Source: Kushneria avicenniae (GTDB lineage Bacteria; Pseudomonadota; Gammaproteobacteria; Pseudomonadales; Halomonadaceae). Taken from it: a stretch of 64,000 nucleotides of DNA. Of the stretch, positions 10,799-20,705 are shown in pieces (the first letter of the stretch is position 1; each line of letters begins with the position of its first letter). The stretch covers positions 496,001 to 560,000 of the forward strand of contig NZ_FOLY01000002.1 in the NCBI RefSeq assembly GCF_900112585.1, written 5' to 3'. The position numbers and the translations under genes were made by a program. The notes below the pieces were generated by a model, which searched no databases, was not told the DNA's origin, and was given only the letters and a program-made list of their open reading frames with translations.

Positions 10799-11094
10799 AA
10801 AGCATTCGGCAACGGATGCATCCCTCGATGGTCGCCGCGAATGGCATGTTGATCGAAAACAAGGGGAAATCTGCCGGATCAGTCATCAACGGTCACATAT
10901 TAATGTAAAAATACTTGAGACCGGCGGCTGGCAAGGCCATCATCGGCGCCTTCTCGCCACTGTGCCCATCGGGTCGGCGAGACCAAGACCGGGGTGGCAT
11001 CGGGTCGGGGTGCGCTGAATCTTGCAGGAAGTTAGTTGCCCACTACCGATAAGACCTTATCACTGTTGACTTTTCCCGATCTGGAATTGAATTC

Positions 11095-12294
11095 ATGAGC
11101 AAAGTCCTGATTATCGGCGCCGGCGGCGTCGGCGGTGTCGTGACCCACAAGTGCGCACAACACCCTGAAGTGTTTGGCGAGATCTGTCTGGCCAGCCGCA
11201 ATGAAGCGAAGTGCCGGGCGATTGCCGATCAGCTCTCGCGTCCCATCCAGACCGCTCAGGTCGATGCCGACGACGTCGAGGCGCTGGTCGCGCTGATCGA
11301 ATCCTTCAAGCCGGATGTCCTGATTCACGTGGCGCTGCCCTATCAGGACCTGACCATCATGGAAGCCTGTCTGCGTACCGGTGTGCCCTATCTGGACACG
11401 GCCAACTACGAACACCCCGATGAGGCGAAGTTCGAGTACAAGGAGCAGTGGGCCTTTCAGGACCGTTACCAGAAGGCCGGCAACATGGCCACACTCGGCT
11501 GCGGCTTCGATCCGGGCATGACCAACATCTACTGCGCCTATGGCCAGAAGAATCTGTTCGACGAGATCCACCGCATCGACATCCTGGATGCCAACGGCGG
11601 CGACCACGGCTATCCGTTTGCCACCAACTTCAACCCCGAGATCAACATTCGCGAGATCACCGCGAACGGTCGCTACTGGGAGAAGGGCGAGTGGGTCGAG
11701 ACCGCGCCGTTGGCGGAAAAGCGCACCTTTGATTTCGACGGCATCGGCGAAAAGGACATGTACCTGCTCTATCACGAAGAGCTGGAATCGCTGGCGCAGA
11801 ACATCAAGGGCATCGAGCGCATTCGCTTCTGGATGACCTTCTCCGAGAAGTATCTGACGCATCTGAAGGTGCTGGAAAACGTCGGGATGACCAGCATCGA
11901 GCCGATCAACGCCAACGGTTGCGATATCTCGCCGCTGCAGTTTCTTAAATCCGTCCTGCCGGACCCGGCATCGCTCGGGCCGCGCACTAAAGGCAAGACC
12001 AACATCGGTGTCATTCTTGATGGCATCAAGGATGGCAAGCGTCGCAAGGTGTACATCTACAACATCTGCGATCACGAGAAGTGCTATGAGGAAGTCCAGT
12101 CCCAGGCGATCTCCTTCACTACCGGCGTACCGGCAGTGACCGGCGCCATGCTGATGCTGGAAGGCCTGTGGAAGGGCGAGGGCGTGTTCAACGTCGAGCA
12201 GCTCGATCCGGATCCCTTCATGGCGCGCATCGGTGACATGGGTCTGCCCTGGCAGATGGTCGAGCTCGATCCCGACCACGATCCGCTGGGCTGA
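11095..12294 (+). CDS. Carboxynorspermidine dehydrogenase (saccharopine-dehydrogenase family)
   Basis: A 399-residue NAD(P)H-dependent enzyme that condenses aspartate semialdehyde with a diamine to give carboxy(nor)spermidine. The N-terminal Rossmann motif is VLIIGAGGVGGVV; LGCGFDPGMTN and the C-terminal TTGVPAVTGAMLMLEG are typical of this saccharopine-dehydrogenase-like clade. The next gene, six bases after the stop, is the matching decarboxylase, which identifies the pathway: the alternative route to spermidine/norspermidine that does not use decarboxylated SAM. Whether the diamine is putrescine or diaminopropane cannot be seen. Confidence 0.9.
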   Translation: MSKVLIIGAGGVGGVVTHKCAQHPEVFGEICLASRNEAKCRAIADQLSRPIQTAQVDADDVEALVALIESFKPDVLIHVALPYQDLTIMEACLRTGVPYLDTANYEHPDEAKFEYKEQWAFQDRYQKAGNMATLGCGFDPGMTNIYCAYGQKNLFDEIHRIDILDANGGDHGYPFATNFNPEINIREITANGRYWEKGEWVETAPLAEKRTFDFDGIGEKDMYLLYHEELESLAQNIKGIERIRFWMTFSEKYLTHLKVLENVGMTSIEPINANGCDISPLQFLKSVLPDPASLGPRTKGKTNIGVILDGIKDGKRRKVYIYNICDHEKCYEEVQSQAISFTTGVPAVTGAMLMLEGLWKGEGVFNVEQLDPDPFMARIGDMGLPWQMVELDPDHDPLG

Positions 12295-12300
12295 GGGCCG

Positions 12301-13458
12301 ATGAGCGACAACCGCATCGACTTCGACATCCACACCTGCCCGTCACCGGCCTATGTGGTCGATGACGCGCTGCTCCGGCGCAATCTCGAGCGGCTCGCCC
12401 GGGTGCAACGCGACAGCGGGGCGAAAATCCTGCTGGCGCTGAAGGGCTTTGCCCTGTGGGACAGCTTCCCGTTGGTGCGAGAGTATCTGGTAGGCACGAC
12501 GGCCAGCGGGCAGGATGAAGCGCGCCTGGGAGCCGAGACCTTCGGCGGTGAAGTGCATGTCTACTCGCCGGCCTTCAGCGAAGCCGAGATGGCGGAAGTG
12601 CTGCGCCATGCCGATCACCTGAGCTTCAACTCTCCGGCTCAGTGGCGGCGTCATCGTGAGGCGGTCGCCGCAGCACCGCGCCATATCTCCTGTGGTCTGC
12701 GGGTCAACCCCGAGCACTCTACCGGGGCCGTGGCGCTTTATGACCCCTGCGCGGCGGGGTCACGGCTGGGCACGCGCGCGGGCGATCTCGCTTCAGGCGA
12801 TCTCGACGGCCTTGAAGGACTGCACTTTCACACCCTGTGTGAACAGAACAGCGACGCGCTGGAAGAGACGCTGGCCGCGTTCGAGCAGAAGTTCGGTCAC
12901 TATCTCAGTGAGATGCGCTGGGTCAACTTCGGCGGCGGGCACCACATTACGCGTGACGACTACGACGTAGACAGACTGGTGCGGGTAATTCGTGATTTCC
13001 GGGCGCGTTATCCGCATTTGGAGGTCTATCTGGAGCCGGGTGAGGCGATCGCTCTCAATACCGGCTATCTGATCGCTACCGTGCTGGATATCGTCGAGAA
13101 CAACGGGCCTATCGCGATTCTCGATACCTCTGCCACCGCGCATATGCCGGATGTGCTGGAGATGCCGTATCGCCCCGAGATCATCGGTGGCGCGCATCCG
13201 GGCGACAAGGCGCATACCTATCGTCTGGGGGGCATGACCTGTCTGGCCGGTGACGTGATCGGGGACTATGCCTTTGACGCCCCGCTCAAGATCGGCGACC
13301 GGCTGGTGTTCACTGACATGGCGCATTACACCATGGTCAAGACCACCACCTTCAACGGCATCCGGCTACCCTCGATCTGCCGGATCGATGAACAAAGCCG
13401 CGATGTTCGAACGGTCAAAACCTTTGGGTATGTCGACTATATGCAGCGTCTGAGCTGA
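12301..13458 (+). CDS. nspC: Carboxynorspermidine/carboxyspermidine decarboxylase
   Basis: A 385-residue PLP-dependent, alanine-racemase-fold decarboxylase. The PLP lysine is in LLALKGFALWD near residue 45; HFHTLCEQ, the FGGGHH glycine-rich phosphate loop, LEPGEA and the C-terminal GYVDY segment are all NspC-like. It removes the carboxyl group from carboxy(nor)spermidine to give the polyamine. Coupled to the upstream dehydrogenase by a six-base gap; a strong terminator follows. Confidence 0.93.
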   Translation: MSDNRIDFDIHTCPSPAYVVDDALLRRNLERLARVQRDSGAKILLALKGFALWDSFPLVREYLVGTTASGQDEARLGAETFGGEVHVYSPAFSEAEMAEVLRHADHLSFNSPAQWRRHREAVAAAPRHISCGLRVNPEHSTGAVALYDPCAAGSRLGTRAGDLASGDLDGLEGLHFHTLCEQNSDALEETLAAFEQKFGHYLSEMRWVNFGGGHHITRDDYDVDRLVRVIRDFRARYPHLEVYLEPGEAIALNTGYLIATVLDIVENNGPIAILDTSATAHMPDVLEMPYRPEIIGGAHPGDKAHTYRLGGMTCLAGDVIGDYAFDAPLKIGDRLVFTDMAHYTMVKTTTFNGIRLPSICRIDEQSRDVRTVKTFGYVDYMQRLS

Positions 13459-13485
13459 TCCTTGATCTGTCATGGCATGACCCGA

Positions 13486-13512
13486 ACGCCCCGCACCAGC
13501 GGGGCGTTTTTT
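13486..13512 (+). terminator. Rho-independent terminator of the polyamine operon
   Basis: ACGCCCCGC, an ACCA loop and GCGGGGCGT are followed by five T residues, 28 bases after nspC. Confidence 0.92.
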
Positions 13513-13603
13513 ATGGGCCAGCCCGCATCGACAACAATCAGGCGCAACCTCGCTCATCGCTGATACGCTCTGTGTTTCATCCACGGCATTGCGAGTGCTC
13601 CTC

Positions 13604-14260
13604 ATGAGCCAGATCCACATCTTCGGCCCGCAGTTCATTACTTTTGTGCGCAGCGTACAGCTGTGCTGTGAAGAGAAAGGAATTCCCTACACGGTCGGCA
13701 CATGCGTCAGCGGTGAGGACATCGCGTTCAGGGGCACGCAGCATCTTGAATGGCATCCCTTTGGCAAGGCACCTGTCCTGCTTCATGGCGAGCGCCATCT
13801 ATACGAGACCGCGACCATCTGCCGGTATCTTGATGCCATGTTTGAGGGGCCGGCGCTTCAGCCCGAGGACCCCTGGCAGCGAGCACAGGTTGATCAGTGG
13901 GCTGCCACCCTGTCGCTGTATATCGATCAGGTTCTGGTGCGTGACTATCTGCTGGAATTTGCCTTCCCGAAAGGAGAAGGGGACACGGTCAGGATGGAAC
14001 GGATCAAGGAGGTAGAGCCGGAAGTGAAACGCATGCTGGCCCTGCTGGAAGCGCAGCTGGAGGGCAGTGAGTACCTGGTAACGGATGCCTTTACCATTGC
14101 CGATGCCATCGCGGCCCCCATGATCGACTACGTCTTTAATCTGCCCGTGGCTGCATCAATGACGGCTGAAGCGCCGCTCTTGAAGGCCTATCTTCAACGG
14201 TTGCGCGAGCGGCGCTCGGCAAAAGGGGTGCTCATCGATGCAAAAGGCGCAGGCGATTAA
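13604..14260 (+). CDS. Glutathione S-transferase family protein
   Basis: A 218-residue soluble protein with a thioredoxin-like N-terminal half (FGPQFITFVRSVQLCCEEKG, then HPFGKAPVLLHG with the cis-proline, then ETATICRYLD with the glutathione-binding Glu/Thr) and a helical C-terminal half containing the N-capping segment FTIADAIAAPM. This order is diagnostic for GSTs. Start at ATG 13604; a TTG at 13589 is the alternative. Substrate unknown; single gene. Confidence 0.85.
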   Translation: MSQIHIFGPQFITFVRSVQLCCEEKGIPYTVGTCVSGEDIAFRGTQHLEWHPFGKAPVLLHGERHLYETATICRYLDAMFEGPALQPEDPWQRAQVDQWAATLSLYIDQVLVRDYLLEFAFPKGEGDTVRMERIKEVEPEVKRMLALLEAQLEGSEYLVTDAFTIADAIAAPMIDYVFNLPVAASMTAEAPLLKAYLQRLRERRSAKGVLIDAKGAGD

Positions 14261-14331
14261 AACGCTGGCGACAGTATGGGCCTGACTCGGCCCGCCTTTG
14301 CGGGATATTTCTGTTGCCTTGCCCGTCGCCG

Positions 14332-15000
14332 TCAGTGACCGGCCACGCGCCGCTCAAGACGTGACAGCAGCCGCACCAGCGGCCAGAGCATGAGAAAATA
14401 GATCAGCGCTGCTGCAATGAGTGGTGTCGGGTTATAGGCCATACCCTGCACGATACGCGCCGAGCGCAGCAGTTCAGGCAGGGTAACCACCGAGGCCAGC
14501 GAGGTGGCCTTCACCAGCTCGAGGGTGTTGCTGACAAGTTCCGGCAGTACGTTGCGAAGGGCCTGTGGGGCAATGACATGGCGTAACGCCTGCAGCCGGG
14601 AAAGCCCGGTAGAGCGTGCGGCTTCCATCTGACCGCGGGCAATGGAGGCCAGGCCCGCGCGTAGTATCTCGCCATAGTAGCCGGCGCTATTGAGAGTCAG
14701 CGCGACCACTACCGACATGAAGGGTGATAGCGTCACGCCCAGAAAGGGCGCTCCGTTGTAGATGAAGATCAGCAGCACCAGCGGTGGAAAGGCGCGGAAA
14801 AAGTCCACGTAGGCGATCAGAAAGGGCGTCAGCCATCGCTGACGCAAAAAGTCGAGCGTGGCGATCAGCATGCCGGCGGCCAGCCCCATGGGCACGATGA
14901 TCACGGCCAGCAACAGTGTCCAGCCCAGCCCGCGCAGCATGATCGGCCAGTATTCGGCCAGTGTCTGCAGATTGAAAAACAGCTCCGTGAAAGACCCCAT
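14332..15000 (-). CDS. Polar amino-acid ABC transporter permease (second subunit)
   Basis: A 222-residue HisM/GlnP-type permease with about five membrane helices and the EAA-loop region GQMEAARSTGLSRLQALRHV that contacts the ATPase. It follows the other permease by 12 bases and is the last gene of the minus-strand operon SBP-ATPase-permease-permease. The two permeases would form a heterodimeric channel. Confidence 0.9.
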   Translation of the reverse strand: MGSFTELFFNLQTLAEYWPIMLRGLGWTLLLAVIIVPMGLAAGMLIATLDFLRQRWLTPFLIAYVDFFRAFPPLVLLIFIYNGAPFLGVTLSPFMSVVVALTLNSAGYYGEILRAGLASIARGQMEAARSTGLSRLQALRHVIAPQALRNVLPELVSNTLELVKATSLASVVTLPELLRSARIVQGMAYNPTPLIAAALIYFLMLWPLVRLLSRLERRVAGH

Positions 15001-15012
15001 CGACCGGCTCCC

Positions 15013-15684
15013 TTAGTGCTGCCAGCGATAGCGGCGTTCGACCCAGCGACTCGTCATCACCAGCGGCACAAAAAGCACCACATACATCAGCGCTGCCAGA
15101 GTCAATGGCGATGGATTGGCGACAATGGACTGTGCACTGGTGGCCTGATTGAGAATATCGGCGACCGAGATGGCGCTGCCCAGCGAGGTGGCCTTGCCTA
15201 TCTCAATGGTTCGATTGGTCAACAGTGGAACAGCCAGCCGCACGCCCTGTGGCAGAATAATGTGCACCAGTGTCTGCAGAAAATTCAGGCCGGTAGCGCG
15301 CCCGGCCTCCCATTGGCCGCGATTGACCGAGGTAATGCCGGACCAGAAAATTTCTTCGGCGAAAGCCGCCAGAATCAGCGCCAGACTGGCCACCGTCGCC
15401 ACGAAGGGAGAAAGACGCATGCCGGCATAGGGCAGTGCAAAATAGGTACACATGATGACCACCAGCGGTGGTACGGCGCGCAGGAAATCCACCAGAAACT
15501 GCATGGGCCAGTTGATCAGACGCACACCAAAGGCGCGCACCAGCGCCAGTAGCAGCCCGGTGCTGATGCCGATGCTGACCACCAGCAGCGTCATCTGCAG
15601 CGTTAGTACAAACCCTTCCCGGAGCATCGGGAAAAAGCGCTGCATGGTCTCGAGGTTAAAATACAGATCGAGCAGCTGATCCAT
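15013..15684 (-). CDS. Polar amino-acid ABC transporter permease (first subunit)
   Basis: A 223-residue HisQ/GlnP-type permease with the motif GQWEAGRATGLNFLQTLVHI (coupling loop) and about five membrane helices. Its ATG overlaps the TGA of the ATPase gene by one base (TGATG), showing translational coupling. It partners the downstream permease. Confidence 0.9.
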   Translation of the reverse strand: MDQLLDLYFNLETMQRFFPMLREGFVLTLQMTLLVVSIGISTGLLLALVRAFGVRLINWPMQFLVDFLRAVPPLVVIMCTYFALPYAGMRLSPFVATVASLALILAAFAEEIFWSGITSVNRGQWEAGRATGLNFLQTLVHIILPQGVRLAVPLLTNRTIEIGKATSLGSAISVADILNQATSAQSIVANPSPLTLAALMYVVLFVPLVMTSRWVERRYRWQH

Positions 15685-16424
15685 CAGCGCTGCTCCATCA
15701 GGCGACTCAGGAACTCACGGGTGCGCGGCTGTGATGGCGTTGTGAACAGCGCCTCGGGTGATCCCTGCTCGATGATGGCACCTTCGTTCATGAACACCAC
15801 CCGATCGGCGACGTCACGGGCAAACCCCATTTCATGGGTAACGATCACCATGGTCATCTTTCTATCACGCAGCCGGCGCATCACCGAAAGGACTTCTCCG
15901 ACGAGTTCCGGGTCCAGTGCTGATGTCGGCTCGTCAAAAAGCATGATGTCAGGCTCGAGCGCCAGTGCGCGGGCGATACCGACACGCTGCTGCTGACCGC
16001 CGGAAAGCTTTCCCGGGTGTGTGTCATGGTGTTCGACAAGGCCGACCTCTTCGAGGGCGGCCATGCCGCGTGCCCGGGCATTTTCTCTGCTCATGCGATG
16101 AACCCGACGCAGCGCCAGCGTGACGTTATCCAGCGCTGTCATGTGCGGATAGAGATTGAACTGCTGAAAGACCATGCCGATCGACCGACGCACCTGGTTC
16201 AGATTGACGCCCCGTTCGGTAATGCACTGCGCTCTGAAATGGATATCGCCACTATCAGGGGGCGACAGCAGATTCAGACAGCGCAAAAGTGTGGACTTGC
16301 CCGAGCCTGAAGGGCCAATCAACACCACGACTTCTCCTGGAGCCACATCAAGGTCGGAAGGTGCCAGCGCCGTGACGCTGCCAAAGCATCGACTGATGCC
16401 CCGAGCGCTCAATATCGGACTCAT
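15684..16424 (-). CDS. Polar amino-acid ABC transporter ATP-binding protein
   Basis: A 246-residue GlnQ/HisP-type ATPase: Walker [11 protein letters not shown]-loop in [12 protein letters not shown], signature [15 protein letters not shown], Walker [14 protein letters not shown] and H-loop [10 protein letters not shown] are all intact. It energises uptake through the two following permeases. It lies 41 bases after the binding-protein gene and overlaps the first permease. Confidence 0.94.
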   Translation of the reverse strand: MSPILSARGISRCFGSVTALAPSDLDVAPGEVVVLIGPSGSGKSTLLRCLNLLSPPDSGDIHFRAQCITERGVNLNQVRRSIGMVFQQFNLYPHMTALDNVTLALRRVHRMSRENARARGMAALEEVGLVEHHDTHPGKLSGGQQQRVGIARALALEPDIMLFDEPTSALDPELVGEVLSVMRRLRDRKMTMVIVTHEMGFARDVADRVVFMNEGAIIEQGSPEALFTTPSQPRTREFLSRLMEQR

Positions 16425-16465
16425 GGGGTCGTCTCCATGCTTGTGATCTTTGGACCGTCACGCCA

Positions 16466-17329
16466 TCAGGGGGTCGATCGACCCTGGTCAAAGGTCAGCT
16501 CATAGCCGGGCATGCCGGGCTCGCCACGGCCAACCGAGATCATGGTCATTGCCCCGCCCGGACGCGGTTCACTGCCAAACCAGTTTTCGTAAAGTCCGGC
16601 CAGGGTACCGTCGGCCTTCATCTGCTCGATTGCGTGGTCCGCACGGTCACGCAGCTCGCGATTTTCCTTCGAGAAGGCCAGGCCGACCCGAGAGCCGGTA
16701 TCGATATCAAAGGCTACCGCCAGGCGCGATTGCTGCTGGGCAACGTAATCGGCGGCCGGGCTGTCAGTAACGTTGGCATCTGCCTGGCCGCTCATGACCG
16801 CCTGTACGGCGTCGGTGTTCTGATCGTAGCGCTGGACGTCAAAACCATACTGCTCCTGATGCTCGTTGGCCCAGTCTTCTGCTACCGAACCGCTGTTGAC
16901 GGCCAGCGTCATGCCCTCCAGTGCCTTTGGTGCTTCAACGTCAGCCTCCGCCGACATCAGAACCCCGAGCTGATTACTCATGTAGCCTTCGGTAAAGAGC
17001 ATTTTTTCGGCGCGTTCGCGGGTGATATCGGTGGGTGCCAGGATCATGTCGTAGCGGTCGGCATAAAGTCCGGAAAAGATGCTGCTGAACTGCACGTCCA
17101 TGACATTGACATCGTCATAGCCCAGACGGCTGGCCAGCTCATTGACCAGGTCAATCGAAAAGCCTCGATAGCCACCATCCGGATTTACCATGGCGAACGG
17201 TGCCAGTCCGACATCGGAGGCGGCACGAAGCGTCCGTGATGCCGGTTCGGCCTGCGCGCTCTGAGCAATGAGAGGAAAAGCGGTGGCGCCGGCCAGCGCC
17301 AGCATGCGAAGTGTTCTGCCAAGGGTCAT
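16466..17329 (-). CDS. Periplasmic amino-acid-binding protein of the ABC transporter
   Basis: A 287-residue family-3 solute-binding protein. Signal peptide: residues 1 to about 27 with the cleavage region SAQAEP. GYRGFSIDLVNELASRLGY is the family signature, followed by MILAPTDITRERAEKMLFTE. It delivers a polar amino acid or small derivative to the transporter; the ligand cannot be told. The C-terminus after the binding fold carries about 30 extra Gly/Pro-rich residues. Confidence 0.9.
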   Translation of the reverse strand: MTLGRTLRMLALAGATAFPLIAQSAQAEPASRTLRAASDVGLAPFAMVNPDGGYRGFSIDLVNELASRLGYDDVNVMDVQFSSIFSGLYADRYDMILAPTDITRERAEKMLFTEGYMSNQLGVLMSAEADVEAPKALEGMTLAVNSGSVAEDWANEHQEQYGFDVQRYDQNTDAVQAVMSGQADANVTDSPAADYVAQQQSRLAVAFDIDTGSRVGLAFSKENRELRDRADHAIEQMKADGTLAGLYENWFGSEPRPGGAMTMISVGRGEPGMPGYELTFDQGRSTP

Positions 17330-17396
17330 GAGCGTTCCCCGAATGTTTTAAAAACGTTTTGAAAGGCATATCGGACGATATGGCCCTGTCGGTGCG

Positions 17397-18305
17397 TTAC
17401 AGTGCGACCCGCCGGGCCCGTGCCCTTTCGCGATCGATGGTAAAAAGGCTGCCCAGATAGTGATCTACCTGACGGTCGATCAGCTCCATGAAGCCGCCGC
17501 CGGGCGTGAAGGTCATCTCTCCGAAAAAGATGGCGTCATCAAGGATGTAGAAATCCACGCGGACGTAATCGAAGCCTTCCGACAGCGTCTCGGCAAGCGC
17601 CAGCGCCCGATCAAAGCCTGCCGGTTTCTCGACGGTCGAAACATCCTCGATTTCCCGGGTTTCAACGCGCACGGGCTGCCAGTCCGGCGTAATGCAGACA
17701 CGCTGATGCCCGCCGGCCTGAAAACGTCCTGTAATGATCTGCACGATGATGGTCAGCTCGCCGTGACGACGAAAGCAGTGAAACTTGTAGTCATTGGGCG
17801 GCGTCACGGCATCATTGCCCAAACGCTTTTCGAACAGAAGCCGGGGCTTGATGGCGCGATACTGGGTTTCGCGATTGACGCGCGAAAAATCGTCATCCAG
17901 CCAGTTCCGGGAGATGTCGTAGAGCTCGGGAAACGTCCATTGGGACTTGTCTTCGACCAGCAGGTTATAGCCGCTGCCGTGGTTGCCCTTCATGACAAAG
18001 CGGTCGGGGAGGGCCTTGAGAAGCTCCGGCGTCAGCTCATCGGCGGTGGCATGGCAGGGGATCAGGTACTGCTCGCCAATACGCTCACGCACATAATCGC
18101 GCACGGCGATCTTGTCGCTCAAAATCGACATCGACGGCGTCGGGTGAAGCTTGCGATAGCCGATCTTTTCGCTGAAGGTCCGGGGGGCTGAAAGGTCGGG
18201 CAGTACGCCGAAAGCACGCCAGTGGCGCAGCATGGTGAAATGACGATCGGAAAGACGCGCCATGACGAATCGGATGAGTGTCTGTCGCCAGGAGACTGAG
18301 CGCAA
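17397..18305 (-). CDS. TupA-like ATP-grasp protein
   Basis: A 302-residue protein of the TupA-like ATP-grasp family: FSEKIGYRKL near the N-terminus, FVMKGNHGSGYNLLV (nucleotide-binding loop), PNDYKFHCF, then YVRVDFYI and FGEMTFTPGGGF with the metal-binding Glu. Relatives usually sit in cell-surface polysaccharide loci and may ligate an amino acid to a sugar acid. Here it stands alone between a transporter operon and an MFS gene, so its partner pathway is not visible. Confidence 0.8.
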   Translation of the reverse strand: MRSVSWRQTLIRFVMARLSDRHFTMLRHWRAFGVLPDLSAPRTFSEKIGYRKLHPTPSMSILSDKIAVRDYVRERIGEQYLIPCHATADELTPELLKALPDRFVMKGNHGSGYNLLVEDKSQWTFPELYDISRNWLDDDFSRVNRETQYRAIKPRLLFEKRLGNDAVTPPNDYKFHCFRRHGELTIIVQIITGRFQAGGHQRVCITPDWQPVRVETREIEDVSTVEKPAGFDRALALAETLSEGFDYVRVDFYILDDAIFFGEMTFTPGGGFMELIDRQVDHYLGSLFTIDRERARARRVAL

Positions 18306-18648
18306 GAGTTCCTCTGATAGTCGTTGTTATATTGGTAAGGACACGCAGCAGTGTAGAACAGATTTTTTTGAGGCAAATGCCGGTATTGTGCCGATATGGG
18401 CGTTATCTGCTCGGCCAATACCATGGGTAAATGACCGCTGCGATCCAGGATTCGATCCTCTCGCGATACGGCCTGTCGACAGAAAACCCTGATACCTCGC
18501 TGGTAATTTGACCGGATGACAGCACAAGAGGAGAGAAGATGAGGCCGAAGTGAATCGATCGATTCGACGCCATGGCCTGCATCAAATGCTGCAGCCCCGA
18601 AAATGTTGCAACAGTAGAGATGGCCACCGGGGCGCATGATGTGCCCCG

Positions 18649-18712
18649 GTGAAACAGCGATTGGGTGAAACAGCGATTGGGTGAAACAGCGATTGGGTGA
18701 AATAACGATTGG
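18649..18712. repeat. Four tandem 16-bp repeats abutting a stop codon
   Basis: Three identical copies of GTGAAACAGCGATTGG (18649, 18665, 18681) and one with two changes (18697) end one base before the stop of the MFS gene. A 9-bp GC hairpin (18625-18651) overlaps the first copy and lacks a T run. The rest of 18306-18648 shows nothing I recognise. The array is contiguous without spacers, so not a CRISPR. Confidence 0.85.
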
Positions 18713-18713
18713 C

Positions 18714-19904
18714 TCAGTCGTGCTGCCTGACCAGGCGATCGCGCCCGGCGCCCAGTGCCACAATGATGGCTCCCACACCGATCAGTCCCAGCAGGATACC
18801 CACCACGTTCCAGCCACCGGACCAGTCATGCAGCAGGCCCACCAGAAGCGGGCCGAAGGCGGCCAGCACGTAGCCCACGCCCTGCGCCATGCCGGATAGT
18901 TCGGCGGCAGTATCGGCATCCGGGGCACGCAGGGCCAGCAGCGTCAGGGCCATACTGAAGGTACCACCCTGGCCCAGCCCCAGAATCACGATCCACAGCC
19001 ACAGGCTCTGTGTCGGGGCATACAAACAGCCCGCCAGGCCACACAGGGTGAGCAGCATCACGCCGATCAACACCGCGCGCTGATCCTTCATGCGCCCGCC
19101 GAGCAGCGGCGCCACGATGGCGGTAATGACCTGGCACAGAATCGAGACCGACAGTGCCAGCCCGGCGGTGACCGGGACGACACCGCGGTCCTGCAAAATG
19201 GTCGGCAGCCAGCCAAACACCGTATAGGCCAGTGACGACTGCAGACCCATGAACAGCGTGACCTGCCAGGCCAGACCGTTGCGATACAGCGAGTGGCCGC
19301 CCCGTGGGCGCATGCGAACGGTATGTTGGACCCGAATCTGTGGAATCCAGACCAGTGCAGCGACCACCGCCGGCACCAGCCAGAAGGCCAGCGACGGCTG
19401 CCACTGATCCCCAAAGGCCTGACGCAGCGGCTCGGTGGCGCCGGCCGCCAGCGACGCGCCCAGATTGAGTGCCACGGTGTAAAGGCCGGTCATCAGGCTG
19501 ACCCGGGTCGGGAAGTCGCGCTTGACGATACCCGGTAACAGCACGTTCATGATGCCGATACAGGCACCGGCCAGTGCCGTGAACACGAAAAGCCCCAGAG
19601 TGCCGCTCAAGGGACGCGCCAACAGTGTCACGGCCAGCAGGAGCAGAATCGCGAAAATGGTGCGCTCGGGCCCGATGCGCCGCGACATCCTGGGCGCCAG
19701 CGGCGCGGCCAGACCGAGACAGATCACCGGCAGTGTGGTCAGAACGCCCTGAGCGGCCGGAGACAGTGACAGCCCGGCGGCGATATTTTTGAGAACGGGG
19801 GAGACACTGGTCAGTGCCGGGCGCAGGTTGAGCGCCACCAGCAAAAGCCCCACCAGTGCCAGCGCACCCTGATAACCCTTTTTCGTGAAGCTGACCGATG
19901 ACAT
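18714..19904 (-). CDS. MFS transporter, CynX/NimT-like
   Basis: A 396-residue inner-membrane protein with about 12 hydrophobic helices. The N-terminal LNLRPALTSVSPVLKNI segment is characteristic of the CynX/NimT (cyanate/2-nitroimidazole) family. The start MSSVSFTKKG is chosen because the first helix follows immediately; a longer in-frame version adds an unlikely tail. Substrate unknown; no cyanase gene nearby. Confidence 0.85.
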   Translation of the reverse strand: MSSVSFTKKGYQGALALVGLLLVALNLRPALTSVSPVLKNIAAGLSLSPAAQGVLTTLPVICLGLAAPLAPRMSRRIGPERTIFAILLLLAVTLLARPLSGTLGLFVFTALAGACIGIMNVLLPGIVKRDFPTRVSLMTGLYTVALNLGASLAAGATEPLRQAFGDQWQPSLAFWLVPAVVAALVWIPQIRVQHTVRMRPRGGHSLYRNGLAWQVTLFMGLQSSLAYTVFGWLPTILQDRGVVPVTAGLALSVSILCQVITAIVAPLLGGRMKDQRAVLIGVMLLTLCGLAGCLYAPTQSLWLWIVILGLGQGGTFSMALTLLALRAPDADTAAELSGMAQGVGYVLAAFGPLLVGLLHDWSGGWNVVGILLGLIGVGAIIVALGAGRDRLVRQHD

Positions 19905-20099
19905 GCAACCAGAGTTCCTGTGAGATAAAAAGCGCCCTATTTTGGGGCAAAACGTCGCGACAGGATAGATGAATGCACCATCAGGCGTCATGAATAATGT
20001 CGGATGGGGCTTGTTGCAGACGGTGCCAGCACGCCCGCCGGCCCCATGAGGCAGGCCATGTTCAGTGGTGTGCTGTTCCGAGCCCTGGTGTCGCCGGGC

Positions 20100-20705
20100 T
20101 CAAGGCGAGAACAGCGCTGCTTTCAGCGCATGGCAATCCTCCAGATGATGGTCGGTCTGCTCGGGGCAGGGGTTATCCGGCACATTGACCAGCACGGTCC
20201 GGGTGCCCGCGGCACGCCCACACTGCATGTCCAGCGGGCTGTCACCCACCATCACGATATGAGAGGGCGACACGCCCCACCGCTGTATAAAGTGCTCAAG
20301 CCCCTCCGGGTGTGGTTTGGGAGCGGCATCCTCCCGGCCCAGCACGTCCGCGTGATCAAAGCACGCCGCAAGACCAATCACCTCCAGCGTGATATGCGCC
20401 AGCTCACGGGCATTGCGAGTCAGGATGCCCAGCCGATCACCGCGCTCGCACAGTTCGCGTATCAGGGCCACGGCGCCTTCTGCTGGGGTCGAGCGTGCAG
20501 CCAGTTCGCGCTCATGCGCCATCAGCCACTCATGGCAGGCTCGGCGCTGCGCCTCGGGCAGAGATTCGAGATATTCGAGAATGTCGCTGTCATCCGGTAC
20601 TTCCAGCTGGCGTCGGATGAACCGGAAATCATGCACGCCCACGGTCAGCGTGCCATCCATATCAAATACCCAGTGCCGACAGTCGTTGAGAGAAGCGATG
20701 GTCAT
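20100..20705 (-). CDS. HAD-superfamily phosphatase (phosphoglycolate phosphatase-like)
   Basis: A 201-residue soluble hydrolase. HAD motif I is FDMDGTLTVG with the nucleophilic and acid/base Asp residues, motif II ILTRN, motif III Lys in APKPHPEG, and motif IV MVGDSPLDMQCG. Size and a small helical cap fit phosphoglycolate-phosphatase-like or GpH-like members; the substrate is not known. Single gene. Confidence 0.88.
   Translation of the reverse strand: MTIASLNDCRHWVFDMDGTLTVGVHDFRFIRRQLEVPDDSDILEYLESLPEAQRRACHEWLMAHERELAARSTPAEGAVALIRELCERGDRLGILTRNARELAHITLEVIGLAACFDHADVLGREDAAPKPHPEGLEHFIQRWGVSPSHIVMVGDSPLDMQCGRAAGTRTVLVNVPDNPCPEQTDHHLEDCHALKAALFSP

Noticed and set aside
10968-11008. Riboswitch upstream of the carboxynorspermidine genes
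   Set aside because: Only a 10-bp direct repeat (ATCGGGTCGG) is seen; no known riboswitch fold or terminator/anti-terminator pair can be drawn.
11032-12333. Long minus-strand open frame opposite the carboxynorspermidine dehydrogenase
   Set aside because: It is the high-GC shadow of a conserved enzyme; no ribosome site or family features. Similar shadows opposite frmA, parC and others were dropped for the same reason.
18649-18712. CRISPR or MITE at the 16-bp repeats
   Set aside because: Units are contiguous without spacers, and there are no terminal inverted repeats or target-site duplication.
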